A stretch of 64,000 bases of DNA from Rhynchopus sp. YZ270_cl-10 (Eukaryota; Euglenozoa; Diplonemea; Diplonemida; Diplonemidae), in assembly GCA_964035575.1 (NCBI GenBank), contig OZ037871.1, positions 744,001 to 808,000 on the forward strand, in the 5' to 3' direction. Shown here piece after piece: positions 31,651 through 42,038 of this stretch. The notes beneath the pieces are model-generated. The model worked only from the letters and a program-made list of their open reading frames with translations, was not told where the DNA came from and made no database searches. A program made the position numbers and the translations under genes. Every line of letters starts with the position of its first letter. Position 1 is the stretch's first letter.

Positions 31651-31741
31651 CACGACGTGGTCCACTGACAAGTGAACTGACACTTGTCATCACTTTCACT
31701 TGTCACCATAACAAGTGAAATTGGTCCTGGACCACGTCGTG
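31651..31741. mobile_element. 91-bp inverted-repeat element with ACAAGTGA subterminal repeats
   Basis: Perfect 14-bp inverted ends, CACGACGTGGTCCA (31651-31664) and TGGACCACGTCGTG (31728-31741). Between them ACAAGTGA or its complement occurs four times. The layout is that of a minimal DNA-transposon remnant. No flanking duplication was obvious. Confidence 0.65.
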
Positions 31742-32138
31742 CAACATCCCGAGTTGGCCGACAGAGAGCTGCATGGTGTCTTCGAATATCGTGGTGATGG
31801 TTCATAATGGGGTGGATGGGGTTGGGCTTGGGGTGACCCTACCTGAGAGGTCTGGATCAACAGCTTTTTTGGTACTTTCAGTCATTGCCATACCGAGCGA
31901 ATGGACTGAAGATGAGAGCTCCGCACGGCCACATTTTTAGGGGGTGTTATCAGGTGGGCCAAGCCCATCACGACTTTTTTGTGTTCATGCATCAAGGTCA
32001 CGAGAGCGCTTTGTATTTACTGATATTCTTAGAACAATTTGGTACACCTAGAGGTTCAATACCTCTCTGTTGACTCCCGTCATATTCACGCTGCTTCAAC
32101 ACCAGAGACACCCACAACACAAACACCCTTCCTCCACT

Positions 32139-33893
32139 ATGTCTGAGGAGGCCAAGCCTGCAGCCCCAGCGGAGAAGGCTGCAGTCGAGACACCGGCACC
32201 AGCAGCACCGGCAACACCTTCCTCCACACCCACGGAAGAGCCTGCTAAGGCGGGCACCACCACCACCACCACCACCGCCGCCACCGCCACCACCACTCCG
32301 AAGAAGAAGAAACAGCAGAAAAAAAAAGCCAAACCAGCGGCCGAGGAACAGAAGGACTTCCACTTCAATGCTGAGGCACCAGCGTTCATCCCTGGAGGTG
32401 CTCCTGCCCCTGAACAGAAGAAAGGCAAGAAGCGCGACAACCGCCAGCACCCTCTGCAGAACATGGATGCGCTGAGGGCACACCAAGCAGCAGAAGCTGC
32501 GGCAGCAGCCATGCCATATGGGTATCAGCAGCAGCACGGGCTGACACAGCTTGCAGGGATGGAGGCGGCGATGGGGGGAGCCAACATGAGCAACCCCCTG
32601 CAGCTGCAGAACTACATTGCGATGCAGAGGAGAAACCAGCAGATGATGCAGATGCAACAGCAGCAGCAACAGCAACAACATGCCATGAGGATGCAGAGCC
32701 AGCAGGCCCAGGCCCAAGCCCAGGGAGGCAGAAACGGTGCTGTGCAGGACCTTCTCCACAACGCACAACGCGCACAGCAGAACCAACAAATGATGCAGAT
32801 GCAGCTCCAAAGGCAAGGCAGCGGCTCCCTCCCGCAGGCACAGCAACAGCAGATGATGCTCCTCCAGCAGCAGATTGCCTACCGCCAGGCGCAGGCCCAA
32901 GCAAAGTCTGCCGCACAGCAGGCCCAGGCTAGACACGCCGCAGCAAACTCTGTGCTCACACCTATCACCGGAAGGCAGAACCCGACCAGCATACCATCCA
33001 TCCCCCCTTCGCCGCCACCAACACCACCAGTGGTGGCACCTCCCGCTGCCCCGCCAACACCACCCTCAGGGGGCGCAGTGATCACCATCGCTGGGGGACG
33101 TGCTGTCAACTTCGAGAACATCTCGACATTGGTCCGCGACCCCGGCGCAGAGATGATGAAAACACTGAGACGGATGACCGGGAGAGAGCTTTCGACGCTT
33201 ACTGTGAGCGAGCGGCAGGCATCGCGGGGTGGGGCCACTGCCCTTGCACAGTTCGTTGTGAAGCCGACACAGGGGGAGGGTGCGGCATCCTTTGCTGAGA
33301 TGCCTGCGAACACACTGACAGCCTTCCACAACGACCTTGCCGCGGTGCTCTCTGCTTTGAAGGACCCTGTCAGCATCCACATCTCTCACGGTGCGTGGAA
33401 CTGGCAGCACGAACCTGCCCTCTACATTACCTGCAAAAACCACAAAGAAGCTGTCCTTGCGTTAGACGCAAACGCATCAAGCAACTCCACTGCGCCAAGC
33501 GAACGTCGTGACGACATTACCCGCTACGTCACGCAGATCATCACCGACCAAGAAAAGTTTAAGTCGTTCAGAAGTGCGTCCTTTGTGGAAGCAGTAGGGA
33601 ACGCGGCAGACATGAAACAGTTCTATTCGCTGTTCCTCGGAGCACAACGTGAGTTCACCAGCTTTGAGCTGCGTATCACCGGACTGACGCAAGGATCCTG
33701 CGAGATTGCGATGAAGACCACCGACCAGTTCATCCCCACAGAAGGCTTCTCCTTCGTGCAGGGAACTGTGGTGGACTTCAAGGCCCTCCCCACTACCCCA
33801 TGCCAAGTCACAAAGGAAAAGCAGAACACCGCAAAAGGCGCCTGGGGAGGCTCCGGGTTCATTGGATTGGGCCTTACAAAGAAGAAGCACTGA
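32139..33893 (+). CDS. PAM2-motif, Q-rich protein, probable mRNA-associated factor
   Basis: About 584 residues from the ATG in a good leader context; an in-frame ATG at 32070 adds an unlikely extension. Residues 1-65 are Ala/Pro/Thr-rich and then Lys-rich. Near residue 70 the sequence FNAEAPAFIPGG fits the PAM2 pattern (L/F-N-x-x-A-x-x-F-x-P) that binds the MLLE domain of poly(A)-binding protein. Residues about 100-290 are Gln/Met-rich with long Q runs. The C-terminal 280 residues look folded and are unlike any family I can name. PAM2 plus a Q-rich region is typical of factors in mRNA storage, deadenylation or translation; that role is inference. Single exon. Confidence 0.75.
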   Translation: MSEEAKPAAPAEKAAVETPAPAAPATPSSTPTEEPAKAGTTTTTTTAATATTTPKKKKQQKKKAKPAAEEQKDFHFNAEAPAFIPGGAPAPEQKKGKKRDNRQHPLQNMDALRAHQAAEAAAAAMPYGYQQQHGLTQLAGMEAAMGGANMSNPLQLQNYIAMQRRNQQMMQMQQQQQQQQHAMRMQSQQAQAQAQGGRNGAVQDLLHNAQRAQQNQQMMQMQLQRQGSGSLPQAQQQQMMLLQQQIAYRQAQAQAKSAAQQAQARHAAANSVLTPITGRQNPTSIPSIPPSPPPTPPVVAPPAAPPTPPSGGAVITIAGGRAVNFENISTLVRDPGAEMMKTLRRMTGRELSTLTVSERQASRGGATALAQFVVKPTQGEGAASFAEMPANTLTAFHNDLAAVLSALKDPVSIHISHGAWNWQHEPALYITCKNHKEAVLALDANASSNSTAPSERRDDITRYVTQIITDQEKFKSFRSASFVEAVGNAADMKQFYSLFLGAQREFTSFELRITGLTQGSCEIAMKTTDQFIPTEGFSFVQGTVVDFKALPTTPCQVTKEKQNTAKGAWGGSGFIGLGLTKKKH

Positions 33894-34430
33894 ACTATCG
33901 GGGTACATTGTATACCAAAAAAGGGTTGGGTGGAGGGGGGAGGGAGGGGGGGAAGACGACAACGTGTTTGCACTGACTATGCGATGCTTTTTTTTTAATT
34001 TTTTTTTTGAAAATAACGGTGGGGTGTGTCATTCCGGGATATATTCTCTTTTTTTGGGGGAAGGGTGAATAATAACAAATACATTACGCATTACATCTGG
34101 TGTTACATCAAATAATAACGTTATTTTTTTCTTTTTTTTGATCTAACGTTCAGCATAACGTACGGTCGAATATCATTTGATAATGCCTTCTGTTCGAAGC
34201 ATAGCAGCGTACTACTAATTACACTTGCATGGAAAAAAGCTACCCCCGTACTCTTTTATTTGCATTGAGCATCGATTTGGGTGGAGGGTATGTACCATCC
34301 ATACAACGTTTCGCTTTTCTTTCTTTTTTGTTTCTTTCATAACGAGAAATGTGACCACCACATGCTTCCCCTTTTTATGTGTGTGTGTGTTTGAAAACTA
34401 ATAGGGGTAATTCTTGCGCAGAATATGGCC

Positions 34431-34433
34431 CCA

Positions 34434-34467
<34 letters not shown>
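34431..34467. repeat. TG microsatellite
   Basis: An uninterrupted run of about 16 TG units. It ends in GTGCACAAGAGACACC, which can pair back to the repeat as an H1-like hairpin with loop ACAAGAG. Confidence 0.8.
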
Positions 34468-34517
34468 ACAAGAGACACCTCAATCTTTCAGCTTTTTCTT
34501 TATTTGAAAACTTGGTT

Positions 34518-34540
34518 GTATTAGTGTAGACACCCGAGGA
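34518..34540 (-). other. H2 fragment, reverse orientation
   Basis: Twenty-three bases are the exact reverse complement of the 3' part of the H2 hairpin and tail at 1674-1696. It is the only family copy seen on the minus strand. Confidence 0.5.
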
Positions 34541-35051
34541 TGAACTCTTTTTTTTTATTTCTCTCTCTTTAAACGTACCTGCGCACTCCAGGCTAAGTGT
34601 TCATCTTACCAAATTCTTCTTTTTAGGGAAGCACATTTGATCACGAGATACACTGAACCCCACTACCATTTGTAAGTACAACTAAAAAAATGTTGAAGAT
34701 CAATTTCATGCCTCCCGGCGAGGCGTTTTTGCGCATTCAACAAACCGTCTCTTTTCTTCACAGGGGGAACATTTCGGTGTAGATCGCAAATCGTAATAGA
34801 GCCGGATACATCCTGCCACCCAAAATGATTATTTCCCCCAAGATTTTTCAAAAAAAACAAAAAAACAAAAAAACAACAACAAACTGACAAGACTGTGCAG
34901 ACTGCTTTGCGTGGTTGCTACACTATTCCAACAGCTAAACCAGTCAAGCAGTGTTCCCCGATGTCCACCCCTACCCCTCCACCCTCTCCCAGGCAGATAC
35001 CCTTTTCCAGGAGTGATTTCCCATGGATGGTGATTTTTTTTTTTTTGTTTT

Positions 35052-35096
35052 GGTGGCTAAGCACGGCTTAGGATCAATCTTATAAGCTTTTCTTTG
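35052..35096 (+). other. H1 hairpin
   Basis: CTAAGC pairs with GCTTAG around a three-base ACG loop; the outer GGTGG pairs poorly with CAATC. The tail CTTATAAGCTTTTCTTT is well kept. Confidence 0.55.
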
Positions 35097-35250
35097 TTTA
35101 TTATTGGCGGTTTTGAACGTCCTTTGTGAGCAAATTCATCGTTTGCCAGTTTGCTTGCAGAATTGTTGCTTTGTTGTGGATGCACAGTTTCGCTGCGCCA
35201 GTTAGCAATGTCGGTGAAGCGTTCTTTTTTTTTGCACTTTCTCTGTATAG

Positions 35251-35290
35251 GGTGACCAAGCTGATGGCTGAGGTTTATCTTTTACCAACT
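35251..35290 (+). other. H1 hairpin
   Basis: GGTGA pairs with TTATC (two wobble pairs); AAGC with GGCT/GCT around TGAT. The tail reads TTTTACCAACTTTTCTC. Confidence 0.5.
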
Positions 35291-35633
35291 TTTCTCTCTT
35301 CCTTTTTGTGTCGATAGTTTCTCTCCCCCTCCCTCCCCTGTTCCGTTTCTTTCATTCTGGTTTTTTTTTTATAAAGGTGTTTTTGCTCTGTGAAGTACAC
35401 TCATCTTAGAATTTTTCTCTTTTTTTTTTTGTGAAAAGACAAGGTTGCAACTTCAGAGTTTCTCTGAAATGGCAATGTGGCTGGCCGAGAGATGGCTAGA
35501 GCGCACAACATAAATTATTTTATTTTTTGGTCGTAAAGGAGAAGCCACAATCGACCGAGATGCAGACGAGATGTGATGTCGAAAAAAAAAATTTTTTTTT
35601 ATCACAGTCCGGAGCTCCACATTTTTTCTCTTT

Positions 35634-35665
35634 GGTGAATAAGCACAGAGAGGCTTTGGCTTACC
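35634..35665 (+). other. H1 hairpin
   Basis: AAGC pairs with GCTT around ACAGAGAG; the outer GGTGA pairs with CTTACC apart from one mismatch. The T-rich tail is shortened. Confidence 0.5.
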
Positions 35666-35954
35666 AACCGTTTTCTGTGAATGAGGAAGCATCGTGACAC
35701 GCCCTCATTCGCACACTTTTTTTTTGCACGCCTTTTTCATCTTCACGAGAAGATTTTACACGGTTTTTATGTAGATAAAATTCGTGGTCTTCGCCCCCTT
35801 CCCCCACTGCCACCATTACCTACCACCCACCCCCCCAAAAAAAAAATCTTTATTCAGCTGATAAGCGATTGTCGACACAATAATAAAAAAAAGGCGGTTT
35901 TTGTTTCTGGCACACTTCTGTTCCAGACATTTAGGTGTGGAACAGGGGGGAGGG

Positions 35955-36010
35955 GATGAAGTACAATAGGTGCGCGCACACGAGAGGTACTTCATCTTTC
36001 AAGTTTTTCT
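35955..36010 (+). other. H1 hairpin with 10-bp outer stem
   Basis: GATGAAGTAC pairs perfectly with GTACTTCATC (35987-35996). The inner part contains GCGCGC and CACGAGAG, and TTTCAAGTTTTTC follows. The outer stem sequence differs from other members but is fully paired and still ends in CATC. Confidence 0.6.
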
Positions 36011-36368
36011 TTTTTATTTCTCTCTCTTTTTTTTTCCTTTTTTGGGGGGACAACGCAACGTAACGAAAGAAAAAAAAACACACACAGCAAAACCCTCTGC
36101 AGCCAAAAATGCCTGGTGGAACGAGGGGAAAGAGTGGGAAAAAAGGGAGCGGTTGTGACACAATGGGAGGGACTCAGAAAACGAGTGGTTAGTTGCTGGA
36201 ACCCGACGTCACCCCCTTTTTGTGCGTGTGTGGATTTTACCGGAATTTTTTTTTTGACTTTTTTCAAAAAAGCAACGCAAATAAACACACGTTCTTTTTT
36301 TTCTTCTTTACGGAGAGATTTGGACAAAAAGCCGGCCGTCTTGTCTTGCAGACTGTTTTTGTCATTGT

Positions 36369-36626
36369 AGGTAACATGGTAACATGGTAACATGGTAACA
36401 TGGTAACATGGTAACATGGTAACATGGTAACATGGTAACATGGTAACATGGTAACATGGTAACATGGTAACATGGTAACATGGTAACATGGTAACATGGT
36501 AACATGGTAACATGGTAACATGGTAACATGGTAACATGGTAACATGGTAACATGGTAACATGGTAACATGGTAACATGGTAACATGGTAACATGGTAACA
36601 TGGTAACATGGTAACATGGTAACATG
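36369..36626. repeat. 8-bp tandem repeat (GGTAACAT)n
   Basis: About 32 nearly perfect copies. Because 8 is not a multiple of 3, every frame without a stop encodes the same 8-residue repeat, which explains the long reading frames on the minus strand. Confidence 0.95.
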
Positions 36627-37143
36627 AGCAACTAAAGCACGAAGAAAAAAAAAGCACAAAAAAAGCCAAACAACCCCTTCTCCTCTCCTCCCCCCTCCCT
36701 CCTCTCGCACACAAGGCATGGTGTGTAAACGTGTCATGTGTGTGGTTTCCAAGAATAATGGGGTAGGTATGTCACACAAAAACAAAACAAAGAGCTGCGC
36801 CATTACAAAACCGCTGCAGCGCCTTCAACGATTATTTGTTTATTTATATTTTTTACAATAAAAAAAACACACAAAAAAAAAAAAAACAAAAACAAAACAA
36901 AAACAACGGAAAATCTACAAAAAAAAACCCCCATTATCAACCCTTTGTATTCGTCTCCGTCTTTCTGCTGTTTTATGGGATAAACGCCTAAGCATTCTTG
37001 GCATATTCATCTTCAACTTTTCTTTTAACTACACCCCACCCCTCGACCCACCCCCACTCTAAACACCAGACACACCTCCCCCATCTTTCCCCTCCTCCTC
37101 CCCTCCTCCCCCTCCCACCCCCCCTGACATTGATGCAAATATA

Positions 37144-38953
37144 ATGGTGAAACGCCCGCCCAAGCTTCCTCCGTTGTTGGGGAATTCGGTGCGCAATGCG
37201 AATGCAAAGGCAGTGACGGTGGTGCCACAGGAGGAGGCTGACGCTGCTGCAGCTGCTGCGGCGGCGGCTGCTGCTCAGGCAGAGGTCTCGCAGGCCAGCG
37301 ACACACAGCCACCACGCGCTGGGTACAGCGGGGGGACCGGTACCCCTAGCGGCTCGACCTCACTGAACACCTCGACTGCAAGTACCCCCGACAAGACACG
37401 GCGTGCAGGGTCGTCGCGCATAGAGTACGACGACCCTCGCAAGGAGCTTGGCAGAGGTGAGTTCGGCACCGTATACCTTGGCTACGTCAGTGTCGTCGGC
37501 CCGAACGGCAAGTCCGTTCGAAAACCCGTTGCAGTGAAAGAAGTACAACTCCGTGACGACCAATCAAATCGTGAGCTCGACATAACAAATGAGTTGCGGG
37601 AGCGTCGGCATGACCACATCATTAAAGTGTATGAGACGTTGTTGAAGCACAACAAGCTGCATGTGGTGATGGAGTACATGGATGAAGGTACCCTCAAGGG
37701 TGTGCTGGAGCGTGTCCGCAAGCAGGATGCAGCGAGCAACCCCATCCCTTTGCAGGGCCCCGCCCGCCAGATGGTAAGCGACGCTGTGGTCGCGGCCATT
37801 GCAGTGCAGGTGCTCTCAGCGGTCAACTTCCTTCATTCAAATAGGCGCACCCTCCACCGGTATGTGCTTTTATTTGCCTTAGTTAGACCTTACTCATTCC
37901 AGCACACTCTATGGGCATACCACATCACAAAACTCTCTAGTTTTCATTGGAATCTTTCTTTTCCCCCCACACCTATTCACTACCAAGTCTCCGTCGGGGT
38001 CATCTTCATGAGGAAGATGTGTGTTAGCAGCCTGTGTTGTTGTTTTGGTGTATTTGTTGCTCAAGCTGCCTTCAACAATGCCTTTCTGCAAGGAAAACTG
38101 CACAGAGCGGATAGCCTGTATTTGTACCTTCCTTCACCTGCTTTACGGCAACGCATCCCACCCACCCACCACACCACACCAACAGAGACATCAAGCCAGA
38201 AAACCTGCTCCTCAACCACAAAGGCTTTGCCAAGCTCTCAGACTTCGGGTTTGCAAAGGAATGCCGTACCACTGGGGGACAGGCATCCACCTTCTGTGGT
38301 ATGGAAACAACCTCACACACTTTATCCACAAACCCGATAATCTTAAAACCAGCTCCAACGAGAGAGTTATCATTTCATTAACAACCCCGCCAGACCAGCA
38401 ATTACCTCTCTCTGATAAGGCACATTGCACTCTCAGCTTCTCTGCAAATTTTTGTCTATCTTTTCATCTAAAATCTGACTCCTTTTTTTTTCTCTTCAAA
38501 CCCCCTTCACCCCATTCACCCCCTTCAGGCACCGGCATCTACATGAGCCCCACTAGAATGGAGGGCCAACGCTACGGCCCTGAGGAGGATATCTGGAGCA
38601 TGGGGGTTGTGCTGGTGGAGGTGGCGTGTGGGCTGTTCCCCTTTCCGAAGATCATCTCGAAGGACATTGGCTGGCTAGATGCTGTAGAGGAGGCACGCGC
38701 CTTCTCGCAGACGATGAAGACGTTCGACCTTTCCCCAGATCTCCTGGAATACTTATCAAAGTTCCTTGACCCGGATGGCAGGAACAGAGGCAGCGCGATC
38801 TCTCTTCTCAACCACCCCTTCATCCAGAAGCACGTCCGTCAGCCACCCCCTTCTGCGTCACCCACAAAGCAACAACGCGAATCAGTCAAAATCCAAACAG
38901 TACGAAAATGGCTGGACCAACTCCAATGCTGCAAGCCGACCCGCGCATCTTGA
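37144..38953 (+). CDS. Protein kinase, MAP kinase kinase (STE7)-like, three exons
   Basis: Exons 37144-37859, 38186-38298 and 38529-38953 encode 417 residues. After an Ala/Gln-rich N-terminal 95 residues comes a kinase domain: [12 protein letters not shown] glycine loop, Lys in [16 protein letters not shown] catalytic loop (its codons are joined across intron 1), DFGFAK metal-binding motif, [13 protein letters not shown] after the activation segment, and [20 protein letters not shown]. The YMSP-R and DIWSMG signatures fit the MEK/STE7 group. The activation segment ([15 protein letters not shown]) has Ser/Thr sites for an upstream kinase. Introns are 326 and 230 bases with GTATGT and GTATGG donors. 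The stop is only 180 bases before the next gene. Confidence 0.9.
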
Positions 38954-38999
38954 TGCCCCCCCTCAACCAAAAACAATCCTTTTTTCTAACCTCTCTGAT

Positions 39000-39108
39000 G
39001 TTCCACTTGCGACCCCCCCTCCCCCTCCCCCACCTCCACCTCCACCTTATTTTACTCCCACCCTCCCACCCTCCCACCCTCCCCCTCTCTCCCCTTCACC
39101 CTTTTTAG
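39000..39108 (+). promoter_or_regulatory. Long pyrimidine tract ending in TTTTTAG, candidate splice-leader acceptor
   Basis: A C/T-rich tract of about 100 bases ends in AG at 39107-39108, 24 bases before the next ATG, within a 180-base intergenic gap. In euglenozoans such tracts direct trans-splicing and upstream polyadenylation. A 5'UTR cis intron is the alternative. Confidence 0.5.
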
Positions 39109-39132
39109 GTACACAATAAAAAGGTAAGCAAG

Positions 39133-41609
39133 ATGAGTAAAAAACAGCTGCGCGCAGCATTGGATTTGGTGAGGCGCATGCCGCCTGCACGTCAGACGAA
39201 GACGCTTGCGGCATTGTTGTCTTTGGTGCCGGAGGAGGACTTTGTTGAGGAGCTTCTTGCGGATGTGGACCAGCCGTTGAAGGAGCGTCTATGCGAGCAG
39301 ACCGGGAACAGCTTTCTGATCTGTGAGTACAACAGAGACGCAGACTCCTTCCGTTCGCCGTATTCGAACACATACTACCCGCCGCTCGCAGACGGCATCA
39401 CCCCACCCGCCCACCTCCGCTCTCTCGAGGAGCAGATGAACGCCATCTTCCGTCTCTACACCAGACAGTACTACGGCGACGAAGGGATCTGCTCCTGCTT
39501 CACCTGGGACTGTGGAGTAGAAGGGTCATGGGCCTGCGCGGTGCTGATCAAGAAGGAGATAAAGGAGATTGGTACCTGGAATTCGATGCACGTTATCACA
39601 GTGCAGGAGTATGTGGACGACGCCATGGCGACCTACCAAATGACCTCCTCGGTGATGCTGCGTATGACAAACAAAGAAAATGCGGAGTCAGGGAAGTACA
39701 CCTTCAAGCTTGCAGGGAATGTGACGAAGCAGTGGAAGCAGTACAACGCAACAGTGGCGGACAAAGGGGCGCACATCCAGAACATTGGAGAGTATGTGCA
39801 GCACTACGAGAACAAAATCCGTGGGAACCTTCCTGACATCTACTTTGGAAAGGCACAGCAGGTGACAGGCGAGGTTCGCAGCAAGCGTGCTGGTGGCGAC
39901 GAAGGCATCCATATGCTAACCATGGAACGCCCCGCACGCAAGAAGAAGGTGTGGCGCCAGTACGCCGATGAGAACGGTGACCAGTATTGGTACAACACCG
40001 TGACAGGTGAGTCTCAGTGGGAAGCCCCCGAAGATCCAAATGAATACAAAAAGGAGAAAAAGAGCAAAAAAAGCAAAAAGGCCGACAAAGCCGACAAAGC
40101 AGAGAAGGGCGGTGCAGAGCTTGCAGAGGCCAAGCAGACGAACCCCATGATGGGTGCCCTGGCTGCAGCCATAGCAGAGAAGGTTGCTTCCAAGAATGAA
40201 GAGCCAAAAGAAGAGAAAAAAGAAAAAAAAGAGAAGAAGGAAAAGAAGGAGAAGCACGCCGACCCTGCCGAAGAGCCCAAGGAGAAGAAGGAGAAGAAGC
40301 TCTGGAAGAAGGCCAAGGCAGAGGACGGCACACCCTACTGGTACAACACGCAGACGGGGGACACGACATGGGATAAGCCTGCCTCGCTTTCGGTATGCTT
40401 CCATTAACACCACCAATCCCAATACGCACCATGCGTGGATCACTGTCAACTAAACCATTTCAAAAACGTAAATTTAGGGGATGTACACAGACGGCAACTG
40501 TGTCAAAGGACTTTTTCCAGTAATTTTTTTGAATGATTCTTGTCTTTCATTTATGCTTTATGATTCACTGTCATATCCTGACTTTCTATTTTTAAACTAA
40601 TTTCTTTCCACCCACTTCCACCTCCACCACCACCACCCCTCCACAGCAACCCGAGGCCGACCCCGTACCCGAGACCACCCCAGCAGCAGTGGCAGACGTT
40701 CCAGAGCCGTCGCCCACCTCCGCCACAGCGGCGGGCCAGCGCCCTGCCAACGGTGCTACATGCGAGGAGGTGGCTGCGTGGGTCGCAACACTGGGTCTTG
40801 CGAACGACTACGCCAAGGTATGTCACTGTTCTTTTGTGAAAGATGTGTGTGCACGAGAGACACATTCATCCTAGTTGTCTTGTGTTGCAATGCATTCAAA
40901 CGAGGTAGCAGTGCAGTGGAGCCCCTCGGGTGCACACTAATAGTTAAGGTTTCAAAGAAGAGAAGGTTTTGCAGTGTTCCTAATGTGTTTCACGATCCCC
41001 CCCTCGCCAAGATATGAGTGCACATTCACGCTTGTCTTAGTAGGGTGGGGTAGATGTCTGCTGAGACTGTGTAAAGTGGACCTCGTACAGTATTATAACA
41101 ATTTTGCGTAGACTATACGAGTCGTTTTTATCAGTTTTAATTTAACAAAACATATTTTCTCTGTAGGCAATATGCGACAATGCGATTGACGGCGAAGTGC
41201 TGAGTACCCTATCCGAGGCAGACCTGCAGGAGGCTATGGGGATCAACGCGTTCGGGGACAAGAGAAAGGTATGGCTAAGGTGGGGTGGTCGGGGTGGTGG
41301 TATCCTCTCAAAAGGCCCTTCTATTACCCCCTTTTCATTAACGGACAAAGCGGTAGCGGGAAAAGGGGACATCACTATGTAGTGTACGTGGAAGTAAGAT
41401 AGGGTGGCAAGATGTTATTGCATGATTTTTCAAAGATTTCAAAGATTTCAAGAGGGTAAAAGAAGGTAAAGAGGGTTCGCACCCTCTTTACCTTCTTTTC
41501 GTTTAGAAAAGAAAGTATATGAAATAAGTATTTCAAATATTTTAAGCAAACATCCACCCCCTCCACCCCCCCTCCACAGATGGGCATCGCCATGGGTTGG
41601 CGGAAGTGA
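39133..41609 (+). CDS. F-actin capping protein beta subunit fused to two WW domains and a SAM domain
   Basis: Exons 39133-40392, 40647-40817, 41167-41268 and a proposed last exon 41580-41609 give about 520 residues. Residues 1-250 are a full CapZ beta subunit (LDLVRRMPPARQTKTL, VDQPLK, CEYNRDADSFRSPYSN, NKIRG..PDIYFGKAQQV), which caps actin barbed ends as a heterodimer with the alpha subunit. Two WW domains follow (about 275-305 and 395-425; WRQYADENGDQYWYNTVTG and WKKAKAEDGTPYWYNTQTG), split by a Lys/Glu-rich linker. Exons 2 and 3 encode a SAM domain (VAAWVATLGLANDYAK joined to ICDNAIDGEVLSTLSEADL). Usual CapZ beta ends after the first part. WW domains would add proline-motif binding and SAM oligomerisation. 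The last short exon is the least certain; reading through instead stops at 41382. Confidence 0.82.
40842..40880 (+). other. H1 hairpin inside an intron of the capping-protein gene
   Basis: GATG pairs with CATC and TGTG with CACA around a loop containing CACGAGAG, a fully different stem from the prototype. It starts 24 bases into intron 2. Confidence 0.55.
40915..40938 (+). other. H2 hairpin in the same intron
   Basis: AGTG pairs with CACT around GAGCCCCTCGGGTGCA; the tail TAATAGTTAAGGTTTCAAAG follows, as in the copies at 1666 and 19155. Confidence 0.45.
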
Positions 41610-41948
41610 TGCATGGTTGTTTCGATGCACCATTGAAGCTTTCCGCCTACAGACGTTTCGATAAAAAAAAACCTATGCCATGGGCACGAAAACAAAAATG
41701 TGGGAGAGGGAAGAACGGAAGGGACGGAAGGGACGGAAGGGACGGGCACTTTTATTTTATCTGATTCGTATGATTTTTTTTTGAAACTCTCGTGTGTTCC
41801 GTGTGGAAATAAAAAACATACCCAAATATGTACCATACCAAAATAAAAGGGTAAACTTGCTTTTTTTAACCCCTGTTTTTACTTTTACAATATTCGTGGT
41901 TTTTAGGGTGGTTTTCAGCCATAGTTAAGCTCATTTTCCTTTGGAAAT

Positions 41949-42038
41949 GAAGTGCTCTTTGGGGTTCGATACCCCGCGGGGAAGCAGTGCCCTGCGTCCG
42001 CCGATGAACGGTGAGGCGTTTTGCGCTTTTTCAACTTC
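41949..42038 (+). repeat. H3 element, most complete copy, with tRNA-like T-arm
   Basis: GAAGTG at the left pairs with CAACTTC at the right. GGGG-TTCGATA-CCCC forms a stem with the canonical seven-base tRNA T-loop. The middle has GCGTCCGCCGATGAACGG and GAGGCGTTTTGCGC. It resembles a short tRNA-derived retroposon or a tRNA-like small RNA; no anticodon arm is evident. Confidence 0.55.

Larger units (their letters stand above)
33894..37143. other. 3.2-kb intergenic region rich in H1 hairpins and microsatellites
   Basis: No protein gene is visible. It holds an array of H1-type hairpins on the plus strand (35052, 35251, 35634, 35955 and weaker ones near 34590, 35375 and 36984), a TG microsatellite, an 8-bp tandem repeat and many homopolymer runs. 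The spacing of hairpins with T-rich tails every few hundred bases suggests repeated small-RNA or processing units rather than one long untranslated region. Confidence 0.5.

Noticed and set aside
36264-36803. Long minus-strand frames with an MLPCYHVT repeat
   Set aside because: They come entirely from the 8-bp tandem repeat, which has no stop in any minus frame.
41949-42038. H3 as a functional tRNA gene
   Set aside because: Only the T-arm fits; no acceptor stem, D-arm or anticodon arm could be drawn.
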